From the NCBI GenBank assembly GCA_963556145.1, contig OY744461.1, positions 7,264,891 through 7,328,890 of the forward strand: 64,000 nucleotides of DNA. Direction: 5' to 3'. The stretch's first letter is position 1. Every line of letters begins with the position of its first letter. Made by a program: the position numbers and the translations under genes. The notes below the pieces were generated by a model. That model was not told the origin of the DNA, made no database searches, and saw nothing but the letters and a program-made list of their open reading frames with translations. Source of the stretch: Hygrocybe punicea. Its lineage: Eukaryota; Basidiomycota; Agaricomycetes; Agaricales; Hygrophoraceae. Positions 51,607 to 62,754 of the stretch are shown here, piece by piece.

Positions 51607-54600
51607 TCAGGCTTTGCACGACCCTTTGTGATTTTTCCAATCATTCTTCTGACAGATGGTGGAGCAGTAATACACTTTCTGACACCGAGAGCATCTCGAC
51701 CACTGTCCTTCCTTTTGGCAGGTGGAGCACCGGTCTCCGACAATGGTCTCCAGGTAGGACACCGCAAATAACGGAGAAAGTGCAACCCTGGTCACGTACG
51801 GTGCGAAGGCTTTCCACAAAGCAACTTCGGACATCCCTTCAACGTCTTTCCCCTTGCCGCAGCTGCATAGCGGATCTAGGTGCATTTCCTCCGTCAGTGG
51901 GATTCTGCCTTGGGACTCGTACTCGCAGTTGATACCATGCGTCCATGTCGACCGGCAACGCTCGACGAAAGCGGGAAGTAGCTGTTTCCATGCTCTCATC
52001 TCGCCATCGTACACCCCCATATTGAATATGTTCCCCTCCCGTACAAGTTTCCCAAAGGGTGCTCTGATCTTTGACATAAGCTCAGGGGTGAGAGGAAGCA
52101 CAGATCCATCGCCAACCACAGTATGAGACTCAAGGTCAAACCTGAGGCCGCTGATGAAAAAAAGAGTATCGCATTCGGTGCTCGGTTTGTCCCTCAGCGC
52201 AAACAGTCGTCTAACGGGGGTGTCATTGCTACCCACAGATCGGCACAGAATGCAATGCAGACTGTCTTTGATGAGGGTAAGTGGATTCTTCCGGATTTTT
52301 TCTTTCTGGGAACGTTCCTGCATAGACATCTGCGAGCTGACATTTTGTGAGAGCCATCCGAGTTTTTTTGCTTTAATGTCGACATATGGGAGGCGTGGTA
52401 AGTTCACGTGGTGAATATTCCAAGAGGAAAGGCGTCTGTTTGTACGAACGACTGGGAACGGATTGAGCTTCATACCCTCAGATTTGAACGGGCCAGATAC
52501 TGGTACAGTAATCTTGATGTGAGGGAGCGCATTCAGTGATGTGACCAATACACATTTGGACTACTTACCTCAACACACCCGATCTTGTTTGCCACACATG
52601 CTTTACTTCCAACAACGGGGAAGGGATACGCAACATCCTGTTTGCGAGAATCAAGAGTGATTCTTATCACGCAGGGCGAAACCTGCTTGAGGTGTGGTGC
52701 AGTCCCAGTAGTGAGCAACTTGTTGGTCGTCTTGTCCTGGACAGAAACCTTGCACGTAAATGATGTAACGCGTTGACGTTCCTCATCTAATTCCACGACA
52801 GCGCCATGCAGTTCGCCAACTTCCCCTAGAAGGTTTCGGGTCTGGGCCATTAAGTTTGTCGGCGATGAAGAAGGTTCAAGTTCAGGGAGAATGTGAACAC
52901 ACGATTCGTCTGTCCATTTTGCGGAGAAGATATCAAGATCCCATCCAAGTTCTTTAACAAACTGCAATCCCCCAAACGTGTTCCAAAGCGAGAGACACAC
53001 CAAGGGATCTCCGTGAGGGTGAAGGGCGACGAAGAGCGAAGATGGTGCTACGAAGGATGCCACGAGTGGTGATGATCCCTGCCAATGCAATGTATCCTCC
53101 TCAAAAATAACGTGGGGATCAGACTTTGTACCAGTCAAAACGACCCTCCCGAACGAAGCACGGGCTGAAGTGAATATGTGTTGTGATTTATGGTTTCGTA
53201 TTTCGCAATGCAATAGCGGAGTAGCACCTCGTGCAACTCTATCGAAGACCATCAGCTTATCGCGAGGAACTACTAACAGCACGCGGACAAGGGCAGGAAC
53301 TGTATTCCAGCTTGAGAACCTCCCAGACTTCGGCAGATTGCGGTGATCGATGGGAAGTGTATGGAGGCCCTGACGATATAAATGTGTGCAAAGGTCCTGA
53401 TAGTTGAGAAGATCTAACGGCAGAGATCGATCCGCGGCTCTCAACTCGAAGAACCTCTCCATGATTTCCAGCCAGCCATCGTGCGCGATCTCCAGCCTGT
53501 CCCTCACAAGTCTGAGGAACAGTACGAAGGTCTCGTGGATGTGATGAACGAGGTCTGAGGTTGTGATTGTTCGCATCAATTTCTCCCGACTGAGTTTCGG
53601 AAAGTTGAAAGGGGATTCTCGCACAAACATGAGTTTGTATGTGTTGTAAAAAAGAGCTGCCAGCTGACGAGACTCGAAGACAGGTGGTAGTGGAACTCTT
53701 ACACCCTGGCAAAGAATGCGATCTCCAGAACTTGGCGATTTCCAAGTCATCACCTGATGGAACTGGTTTGACTGCATTCCCAATGCCTTGTGTCGGAGTA
53801 ACTCGTGCATGTTCGATCGAGCAGTAAAGCCAGAGATGAAATCGATGGGAACCAAGTTAAGAAGGATGCCGACCGTTGTGATATCCCCATAAAGATGCTT
53901 GCGGATTTCTTTGGTTGCATGCCTTTTGCGGAACAAGAGGGATTCGGTATAGAGCACACTGGATTGTGACATTGATAAGAGCGGAACTGTGGCAATGAGA
54001 ATGTTCAAGAGCCCAATGTGATCATCAAGGTTGGATGTGTCGATCACATTAAAAATGGGAGGAGCATCGGTCTCGTACTCATCTTTGTCCAATTCAATGA
54101 CCTTTGCTGTCCACTGTGCCACAGGGATTCGCGAGCTCAACGTCTTCTTTGAAGCGAAATTCCATAGGGCCTGGCAAACAGCCGTGGCTTCACCTAAAAA
54201 AAAGCGGATAACGGGTCTCCTCGAGGAATGGAACGAGATGGTTTTATGGAAAGCCAAGCACCAATTTACAAATTGCTCTTTGGCAGCCATTACCGCATCT
54301 TCAACAGAAATGACATGCGTCGCGTTACCGAACAGTGGCGCAAGATGAAATGAGATAAGAGGATCGGTAGATCTCTGGACAGAAAAAATGTCCCCGGCTA
54401 GCGAGTAGACAAACGTGGGGTTGAAGATATTGGATTCAGCTATCTTCTTTGGATCGGAATGAGTCACTCCAGTTTTCCAATAATTAGAGAACTGCTCGAA
54501 ATAGATTGAAAATGACTGGGCGAAGAGAGGTCCTGAAGAACGTGCTGAAGCAAACGCGGCAGACTCGAACGGTGGCGCCATGGCATCTTGAACCACGGTA

Positions 54601-55198
54601 CTTGGGCGCTGCGAATCCTTCATGCCGAAGTAGAGCTTCCAATGGCGACAAACCTCCGAAAGTGTGTACTCTGCAAAATTTGATAAATGACACATATTCG
54701 GAAGCTCGCCAGGCGCGGAGAGATTCTGCTATTCCGATGAGTTTTTCACACTGCTCCATCAGGACGGAGTGGGAGGTATTGTCGAGCTTCATGTGAAAGA
54801 ATATATTCCAAACGACAGTCTTGAAAGGTTTCCTGTCGGCCAATAAGGTCAATAGAAGGATATTCCGCGCTGCAAGCATTGAGCTCATTACACTGTCGAT
54901 TTAGGGCAAGGACTACACCGCGACGTACCTAATATGGCTGGATCGAAGTCACAGCAGGTGAAGTCGAGTTTCGGACGCTCTGAATACAGTGAGATCAATG
55001 GAATCGATAGTGGGAAAGGAGCCGACCGATTTGTGGTTCACAAAATATTGTATATAACACGTTCCTGGGATCTCCACACCCCAGGAGGAGTATATTCGCG
55101 GGATCCTCAGGAGCAAGGTCCCTGGTCAAACATACCGCTGGTGTGTTTCCGATTGGGTAGAAGCAGTATTTTCCAGGCCAAAAGAGCGGAAGGGCCAT
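51607..55198 (-). CDS. DUF4470 and MYND zinc-finger protein
   Basis: Common agaricomycete architecture of unknown function. Exon 1 (from 55198) has YPIGNTPAVCLTRDLAPEDP and ANILLLGCGDPRNVLYTIFC; the next exon has RPKLDFTCCDFDPAIL. Together they make the DUF4470 domain, whose glycine-rich start resembles a methyltransferase fold. A long middle region (54695-52560) is globular without known motifs. The last exon ends with a MYND finger: CSTCQKEGQWSRCSRCQKVY followed by YCSTICQKNDWKNHKGSC, all Cys/His ligands present, stopping at 51607. MYND fingers bind proline-rich peptides. An additional CSCGKGKD motif precedes it. The stop is about 220 bp from the THR4 stop (convergent). Confidence 0.85.
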
Positions 55199-55433
55199 TG
55201 GTGTCGCAGAGGAGCAAGTGAAGCCCGCGCCTCCAAAGCTGTGGGTCGGAGCTTCAAATCAAGTTCACCAGGAACTTGTCGTAATGCGAAGAAAGGAATG
55301 CTTCATGGGGAATAAACAAATGCCGACCTTTATCAGTTCATATATAGCGCTCATAAGAGGGTGGCTCGGTCACCAGTACTATCGCAGAATGAGTGTCATT
55401 CCTTGTTGGAAACACAGGACACAAAAACGCCGT

Positions 55434-55752
55434 CCCTCTATTCACGAAACTCGTAGCCTGCATTCACAATCATCAAGACTGGTCTGCCGTGAAACAACTG
55501 CTTCAGTAAATAACACGACACGGAGAAGTCTGAAAGTGTACAGACAATCACGCACAAAGTGTATTCCCTGTCTACCCGGATACTTCTAGCGTTGGCCTCC
55601 CTGCAGACATCTTCCAGATTCTTGAAAACGGAGCCAACCATGCGCTAGATGCAGCCGCAGGGCGAGAGCTTGCCGAAAAAGGTGTTTTCGATGCTTACAG
55701 CGGCCCAAAGCGTCCAACAACGGTCACGGTGAACTTGAAAGTAGACGGGTGA
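55434..55752 (+). CDS. possible 3' exons of an unresolved gene
   Basis: Protein-like sequence with a plausible intron. An exon reads LFTKLVACIHNHQDWSAVKQ up to a GTAAAT donor at 55506. After an aaag acceptor near 55559 it continues VFPVYPDTSSVGLPADIFQI, ending AYSGPKRPTTVTVNLKVDG at a TGA (55750-55752). No start codon or upstream exon can be placed, and no family is recognised. It may be a truncated gene. Confidence 0.3.
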
Positions 55753-56305
55753 CGATCTTGGCAACTCAGTCAGGTGCCACAAGTGGGCCAAGTCTAACCA
55801 CTTTTGGGCGTAGTTAGCCTTCAAGTCGGTCGTGAAGGTGGGAATTCTGGGACCTGTGTGGATCTTCTGCCGTGTACTTATAGGACATAGTGCCGTTCGA
55901 GTTGAATATACTAGTACATACTTTTATTACTAGTATAAATAAATACTAGTACATTTGACGCTGCTGTAACGCCGCGATCGACTCGGCGATATCTCTCGAT
56001 GGCGCGAAGCCCCGTGCCACGCTCAATCATTGGTGACATTCGTGAGGACGACCTGAATCAACATGTAATGGCGGGTTTGAGCACACAGCAGAGGTGAGTG
56101 CTCAGTGCCTTGGAATCTGAATCTATCTGATAATTTGAACATCATGAGAAGGAAGTCTGAACAGGTTGGAACCGCATGCGTATTCTTTGATACATCGAAC
56201 GGTCTACTGGAGATTTTCCACGAGATCCAACACAACGCCTGCTGCCACGCAAGAGAAGATTAAAACCTCGTTGACCGTACACGTCTAAACACACGTGTGT
56301 AGAGC
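55753..56305. other. intergenic, with tactagta palindromes
   Basis: No gene. Around 55908-55955 the palindrome tactagta or actagta occurs four times within 50 bases in AT-rich DNA. Confidence 0.45.
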
Positions 56306-57341
56306 ATGTTGTCTATTAAAATCCCCATTCCTTATCGCAATCACTGTTCTGTCCCTCTTTCCATGACCGTGATGAGTTCGGTATGCAGTCTCCAGTCTAT
56401 GGGCAACCAGACCATCCCAGAAACTCCGGATTCCGTCGTTGTTGCCCTGCCTGAATTACCATCTTGTCACCCAAAGTTCTATATCGAAGAAGGGATGTCA
56501 ATTTTTCTGGTGGGCCCTTTCGATTATATCTCGTTATCATAAAATCGACTCATCCACTGCTCGGATTCCCGATCTAGGTGGAAAATCGTCTTTTCAAGAT
56601 TCACCACCACTTTCTCGTCCGTGAATCCGAGAGTTTTAGGTCCATCATTAGGCGCCCTCGCGAATCCGCGGATAACCCCATCCCTCTGGCTAATGTGACA
56701 TCTTTTGAGTTCGAGTGTCTTGTTGACTTCTTTTACAATGGGTATGTTCCTGCTCATCAACAAGCTCTTGCAAAGTTCCCCCAAATAACTCGTTCGCGTC
56801 CAGCATGCACATGGATTACAATCCGACCTTCGGTGAATTGGCTGCTCTGCTCTCTATCTCGACTTGCTTCGGGATGGAGAAAATCCGTCAGAGAGCCATC
56901 TCCGAACTAGGCGACGAACAGTTTGTGGTGCATCCCGTCGAGAAGATTGTGCTTGCCAACAGACACAACATCGAACAATGGCTTGCTCCGGCGTATGCAG
57001 CGCTGTGCAACAGGGCTGAGCCACTCGAATTGTGGGAGGCAGAGAAGCTGGGTATTGTTACGATGGTGAAGTTAACACAGGCTCGCGAGAAGATTCGCGA
57101 ATCTGCGAACACAAACTTGCCCGAGCTGTGCCCCAATTGCCAGCGCAACTTGCAGAGCGGCAGATATGGGGTCAACCACTGTTGTTCCTGCGGCACTTCC
57201 ATCGTACCCAAGGTCGACGATAATCAGCTGGATGTTGTGAACCAGGTTTTCTGGCCAAAGCCTAGTATCAGCGACAACGCAGACGATATTACGCCACATC
57301 GTGTCGTCTCCACGAAGGGCAAGAAGAAGAAGTACATGTAG
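56306..57341 (+). CDS. BTB/POZ-domain protein
   Basis: BTB/POZ protein of the large agaricomycete family. The domain crosses three exons: HPKFYIEEGMSIFL, then (after an intron from 56510) VENRLFKIHHHFLVRESESF, the canonical V-x-x-x-L-F-x-V-H-x-x-x-L segment, then FECLVDFFYNG, joined across an intron (about 56741-56803) to MHMDYNPTFGELAALLSIST. The C-terminal part holds a helical region and a four-Cys zinc-like motif (CPNCQRNLQSGRYGVNHCCSC) and a Lys-rich end (KGKKKKYM). The start is uncertain: ATGs at 56306, 56363, 56372 and 56399 are all in frame. BTB domains dimerise or bind cullin-3; the substrate is unknown. Confidence 0.82.
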
Positions 57342-57656
57342 ATGACACCTTTTTCGTTCGCTTGCTTGTTAGTTATCGTCTGATGTGCACGTAGTTTTAG
57401 TTGTACCCATTTTAGCCATGAATTGACAACAGTTTTTTGCTCTTCTGTTGAGTCGCGAAGGCAACTTGTGATGAGTCTTCCTGCACATATTTGCCATACA
57501 TCGATCTAGAGCTAACCGCTGGACGTATGGCACACCAAAGCCGGCTTGGCAATACAGTGATGAATCATTTGAAGGATGATCAACAACTCGCTTTCGTACA
57601 AATTTGGAGACTATATTCAACCTATCCACAGGTAATGACATGTATGGCATGAAGAT
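57342..57656. other. convergent 3' regions, no gene
   Basis: 315 bases between the stops of the BTB and PPX1 genes. A minus-strand open frame of 93 codons has no coding signature. Likely terminators of both genes. Confidence 0.4.
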
Positions 57657-59055
57657 TTATTGCCGGTCCGAATTGACAGTTACAACCTCGGGCAGGGGGC
57701 CTGGACTCGCTAAAATTGTCTTGAGAGTGGGGGCCGCAACTTTTCGCGAGGCATCCGTGTCCTTTTGATCGTATACCCTCGCCGTCATTCCAGCAGGAAG
57801 ACTGCCCCGCTTGTCGATGTCAAATTTCTTATTCCTCTTCAACTCCAGCTCTTGACTGGCCTCCAGACCCGTAAATAATCTCCCCGCCAGAGTATCGAGA
57901 TCCAGAACCCGTGGCGGGGGGCGATCTTCCGATGTGCTGTCCTGGATTGTCTCCGTACCTTCGCGAACAGTCCACACCTGCTCCTTCCTGTGCTTTCCCT
58001 TGCCACTCTTCCCGGGCTTGTTCGTGTCTCGGTAGGATGTAAGTATCCCATGAACGGCGAGTCCTCGTGACTCCATCCAGGGCTGTACTTGATTCTCAAG
58101 TTTGCCGTCGACGATCCAAGAATCCAAGCTGAGAGGAACAGTGGAAAGACCAACTTTGATGCTAATCCGTGGGTCCGCCCATGGAAGCTGGTACGTATAT
58201 TCTTTGTAATCGCGCCTTAGGAGATCCCACACACTGAGGCGGGATAAATCTTCCTTCAATGCCTCCAATTCATTGGTAAGATCTTGGATCGCTTGTGCGT
58301 CGTGAATCTGTTGTGCTGTGGCGAGACCGTGAGGCACAGAGGAGGCAAGCGTTGAGAGAGGGACCAAGAAGGTGGCGGCATCGAAATCGACTTGAAGGCC
58401 TTTCCCTCCCTTCTTGAGACCTCCCGTGTCGATTAGGAGGGCGCACAGGAGAAGCGTGGCGAGGTCTGCTGGTAGCGTTGTTGGGCAGAGATGCGCGATT
58501 AGGGAAGAACAACTTCCCGCTTGCGTAATGATGCGAGGACTTGCGGTATCTTTATACAGACCCTCGTCTTCATGGTGGTCGACAACAGCGATCACCTGGG
58601 CTGTTGGATTATCGGTGATGAAAGATGACCCAATATGGTTGTGATCGACGAGTGCGAATTTATTGGAAGGAAATCTTTTACTCTCCGGCAGTTCACTGAC
58701 GTACAGCAGCTCTTGGCCGTCGCTCCCCAACCCTGCCAGGGTGAGGGCGTGTACGTTCTCGTTGCGCAATGTGAGATCCGTTTGGTTAAAGCGGATGAGA
58801 GAGACTGTCGGTCTTTTGTGCACCTCGGTCTCAAGCCACGAGTACGCGATCGAACAAGCGATCGTGTCAAGATCTGTAGAACAAACACTTAAGAAACAAG
58901 CGTGTGAGGGAAGCAAAAATGAACGACGGACCGCCTGCCTCATTCCCCATTACAACGGTCCACTCAGAGGCTTTGCCATTTGCCTCCCGAACATCCAACA
59001 GGTATCGTTCCTTCAGGTCAACCAGAAACTTTGATAACTGAGATGGATTCGACAT
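57657..59055 (-). CDS. PPX1: exopolyphosphatase PPX1 (DHH family)
   Basis: Metal-dependent phosphohydrolase that removes terminal phosphate from inorganic polyphosphate; DHH/DHHA2 family. Exon 1 (59055 to about 58934) reads MSNPSQLSKFLVDLKERYLL and VVMGNEAG. An intron with a GTCCGT donor follows, and exon 2 starts DLDTIACSIAYSWLETEVHK, motif I of the family. Then FALVDHNHIGSS (motif II), VIAVVDHHEDEG (the DHH motif) and CALLIDTGGLKKGGKG (motif IV). The DHHA2 domain follows, ending near LTSYRDTN. Residues about 330-440 are a Lys/Glu-rich low-complexity tail longer than in yeast PPX1. A further upstream in-frame ATG (59124) is less likely. Confidence 0.9.
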
Positions 59056-59478
59056 GATTGAACGTGAAGATCTGACACTGCGGCCGTAGAATGTTGGGCT
59101 ATGGATCTTGTTGCAATAAGGCAACTTGATTATTTGGGTGAAGAGAGAACGCAGTTTGGCTGTATATGCGACGCCAGTGGCGTAAACAACGGTCGGAACT
59201 CGGCTGGTGAACTCTCCCGACGGTCACGCTCACTAGCGACTAGAACCTATCCAAGACTGCCAAGCACGTTAGCGGTTAACTGGTTAATTGTGTGGGTCGC
59301 CTGGACTGGGAGAGATCCCAAAACTTGTGCGAAAACTATCCATACGGACTCGGAGTCAGCGGAAGCAAACAATTTCGCTGATTATGTAAGGACTTGCCGT
59401 CGATGCCGAAATTTACAATTTTGCGCCACCACTGTATAGCACCAACCACCAAAGTTCTCCTCAGCCGTCAACAGCAAG

Positions 59479-59999
59479 ATGGGAAAAGGTATTCAGCATT
59501 GGTGAAGGATCTCTGTTGACGACTAACTGTTTGACTCCTTAGTTCACGGCTCTCTCGCCCGTGCTGGCAAAGTCAAGTCACAGACTCCAAAGGTCGACAA
59601 GCAGGAGAAGAAGAAAACACCCAAAGGTCGGGCTAAGAAGCGCATTCTTTACAATCGCCGGCATGTTACCTTTCCTTTTCCTTGCGATGCGTTCTATGGG
59701 TTGACGATGCTCTGGCTGCAGTTTCGTAAATGTTACTACTTTACCAGGTGGAAAACGGAGGATGTGAGTCGTCATTTCACATAATCGTATCTTTACGTCG
59801 TCCGTCCTTGACCATCTCGGCACTACCATACGATGAACACAACCGAATCAAGCATAGTTCACACTGAAACTACCGTGTTGACAACGATGCATCTAACGTC
59901 TTTCGCTCCTATCTGATTTCTATTCCCTTCGTCTGGTATTGCCATTCATTGCCTAGTACTGACAACTTTCCACTCAGGAACCCAAATCCTGAAAAGTAA
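59479..59999 (+). CDS. RPS30: 40S ribosomal protein S30 (eS30)
   Basis: Small basic ribosomal protein of the 40S subunit. Four exons: 59479-59488 (MGK and one base), 59543-59660 ([18 protein letters not shown] then [12 protein letters not shown]), 59722-59763 ([13 protein letters not shown]) and 59978-59999 (NPNPEK). The product is 63 residues, normal for fungal S30. No ubiquitin-like fusion (FUBI) is present, as in other fungi. The second intron starts with GC (CG/GCATGT) rather than GT. Splicing with this GC-AG pair alone restores the invariant NRRFVNV. Confidence 0.93.
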
Positions 60000-60218
60000 C
60001 ATCCTAACATCACCCTCGATATCAAGGGTTCCGAGGCTTTGGATTAACTCTAGAATTGTGACGCCCAGTAGTCCGTCACGACTCGCCCAGTGCATCCAGG
60101 CGCCCTTTTCCCCCATCCTCTGTATGCATAATAGGCGCTATATGCACAATACAAATTTATGAAAATGCGTGTAAATCGCTATACATGAAGCAGGGAGTCA
60201 TACCGTCGTTTGGAATGT

Positions 60219-62060
60219 TCAACCGTGTCGCCAAAGTGCGGACGAGACCCTAACTACATCGCCCATTTCCAGCACGTCATGCACTCTCACTGCAAGTGCA
60301 CCTTGTTGCACTGCACATGCCACAGCGGCTGCGGTGCCCCAACATCTCTCCCTTGGCTCAGTTGACCTTCCTTCATAGTTGCCATCCGAATCTGGTTGCT
60401 CAAGAATGGTTCCCAAGAATGATTTTCTCGAAGCACCAACAAGTTGAGGATAACCTGCAAGAGAGTTTTGTCTCCCAACAACAGAAGGCAGTGCGATTTC
60501 TGTGGTGATGGAGGAGGCCTGCCGGAGGACGTCCAAATTTCCCTCTAGAGTCTTGCTAAATCCCACCCCAGGGTCAACGATGACAAACCACCTTCTAATG
60601 CCATGTCTCCCTTTCACAATGGCGTCCACCTTGTTCCCCAGCTCAACCCGAATTCCTTCCAACACCGCTCCCCTTGTGCCACCCACAGAAGCCTCGTAAG
60701 CTGAATAATCTTTGTTTAAGCCCGCGTCACCACGGGAGTGCATGAGTACGACCGGCACGGCCAAGTCCCTCGCGACCTGGCGCATAGCAAAGAGGTGGTC
60801 AATGGAAGCTTTCGTCAAAGGATATTCAGGTCCAGTAAACGCATAGACATCATTAATACAATTGGCGCCGGCCAACACTGCCGCTTTAGCAACATCTGCC
60901 CGGAATGTGTCTACGCTGATCAGGACGTCCTTGACTTTCGCTGGGATGGGCTGCTGCAGTTCTCGCAGAGCTTCGATGACGGGGACCACACGAGATATTT
61001 CTTCTTGGGGTGAAACATAAGCTGCGCCAGGACGAGTGGAGTAACCGCCAATGTCGATAATATCGGCACCTGCAGCGACGGATGAGGTTACATACGACAG
61101 TGCAGCTGGGAGCGAATTGTACATGGATCCGTCAGAGAAGGAATCGGGCGTCACATTTAAGGTTGCAAAGATATAAGTTTTCTGTTGGGCGGACGCCTCG
61201 GAGGGTGACGGAAGGAACTTCCAGTAGGTTGATGTGGCTGGAACGGGCAAGGTGAACGAAGGTAGAGCTGAGTCAGATGTCACGGAAGTAGAGATAGGGT
61301 AACGCGGGAAGGGGATGACTTTTCTCATGGACGTCCCATCCAATCGATTATTAGTACATTCTTTCAAAAGCGCACGGATACTCCTGTTGATGACGGGATG
61401 AACGAATTCTGGAATCATGCTATGGCAGATTCGTGAGTTAGCAGGATAGGTTTCTGTGTGCTCAGCGAATTAAAATGCGTTTACTCACTCATCCATTGCC
61501 TTCAGGACGAACTCCCGTTCTGCCATTCTTGGATGTGGAATAACCAACTCTCCGTCCAGGTTGTCTAAAGAACACCTGTTTTCTTCGGCCCTCGTATCAA
61601 CAATCTCGGAATCATATGTTAGAATATCTAGATCGATGGCACGGGGCCCATTGCGAACCGAGGGAACACGGCCGACTTTTGTTTCAATTTTTTTCAGGAG
61701 TGTAAGGAGTATGTGGGGGGGCAGGTTGGTTTCAACCTGTGAACAATATACCGATCGTTAGACGCTCTGAGCCTCAACTAGGGAACGACGTACAAGACAC
61801 GCGCAATTGATGAACATGGGCTGGTCTGTAACGTACATCGGCGCCGTCTCGTACATGAAGCTCGTGTTGATGATTGCTAACCTTGTGTGTTCCCCGTGAC
61901 CATCCAGGAAGTGTAGTGGGGTTTCGAGGAAACGTAGTGCGAGTTCGATATTGGCAAAGCGATCCCCCACGTTCGTGCCCAGAGCAAGTGCTACCGTGTG
62001 CATAATGGGCGGGTGTTCACTATCTTTGGGGGAAATAGAGGAATTTGAGAGGAGAGACAT
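60219..62060 (-). CDS. FOL1: folate enzyme: HPPK-DHPS fusion (FOL1-like)
   Basis: Bifunctional folate-synthesis enzyme. The HPPK domain (6-hydroxymethyl-dihydropterin pyrophosphokinase) shows TVALALGTNVGDRFANIELA in exon 1 (62060 to about 61793), then VETNLPPHILLTLLKKIETK and RNGPRAIDLDILTYD in exon 2 (61740-61490). The DHPS domain (dihydropteroate synthase, the sulfonamide target) is in exon 3: ATLNVTPDSFSDGS, DIIDIGGYSTRPGAAYV, NDVYAFTG, VVLMHSRGD, IVDPGVGFSKTLEGN and LVGASRKSFLG. It stops at 60219. Fungal FOL1 proteins usually have dihydroneopterin aldolase (FolB) domains at the N-terminus; I see none up to the hAT element at 62117, so the gene may be shortened or the aldolase may be separate. 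Confidence 0.9.
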
Positions 62061-62116
62061 GAGCTACTAGTATGTCGGATGATCACCACACGTGACACGA
62101 CAACTTGTTGCACTGG

Positions 62117-62740
62117 TAGTGTTGTTGGCAAAACTGCGCCATTTTGCCGCGCCTGGCGTGGCGCTTGGCGATCGCCACAGTGGCGCAATATTGGTGGTTG
62201 GCAATACTTGGCGCAACTCGTGCTAATTTAAATTTTCTGGGGGCAAAATCAATGCAAAGCCCCTTTTTTATATTACTTTTCACTCCATGTCGTCTTCAAA
62301 AAAGCCTCCTGGTGGTCGTGCTGCTGATAGCTTTATTGAAGAACACTTCGCAAAGCAAGGCCACAAGCATCCCACCACGAAACGATGGCAGATGAAGTGT
62401 AACTACTGCCAGACATCAGAGAGGGGGATGGATTAGGTCCGGAGGTCGATATAGCTGAAGTGTACGACCTAGCAGAGTTGGATGGCATTAAAAAGGGTGT
62501 TGTACCTCTCAGCCAAGAGGAGGAGAGTTCAGTTCACGGAGACAAAGGACCTGGTGGAGAGGAATGGGATTCAAAATCTCTGTTACTATCCCTTGGCTTG
62601 TAGCTACAGATGTCCTAGAAAATGAAAAACGGCTGTCGCCAGTTGCGCCAGTGTCGCCAGCATTCGCCAACCCCTCCCCAACTATGTTTTGCCGCGCCGG
62701 CGCTTGGCGCTTGCTTGTTCGAGTTTTGCCCACAACACTA
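62117..62740. mobile_element. small hAT-type DNA element
   Basis: 624-bp element with inverted ends tagtgttgttggcaaaact (left) and tagtgttgtgggcaaaact (right, inverted), 18 of 19 alike, of the hAT type (TAGNGTTG). Subterminal DNA has many tggcgc or ggcgcttggc words at both ends. Flanking 8-mers tgcactgg and tgcagcac agree only at the first four bases, so the target duplication is decayed or altered. It is too short for a transposase and keeps only a BED-finger remnant. Confidence 0.8.
62287..62436 (+). pseudogene. BED zinc-finger remnant of hAT transposase
   Basis: 50-codon frame MSSSKKPPGGRAADSFIEEH ... RWQMKCNYCQTSERGMD. The W-x-x-K-C-x-x-C core is the start of a BED finger, the N-terminal DNA-binding domain of hAT transposases. 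The His half and the catalytic RNaseH-like domain are missing. Confidence 0.7.
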
Positions 62741-62754
62741 TGCAGCACTGGCAA

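Noticed and set aside
62109..62748. Perfect 8-bp target duplication for the hAT element
   Set aside because: The flanking 8-mers tgcactgg and tgcagcac agree at four positions only, so I do not claim an intact duplication.
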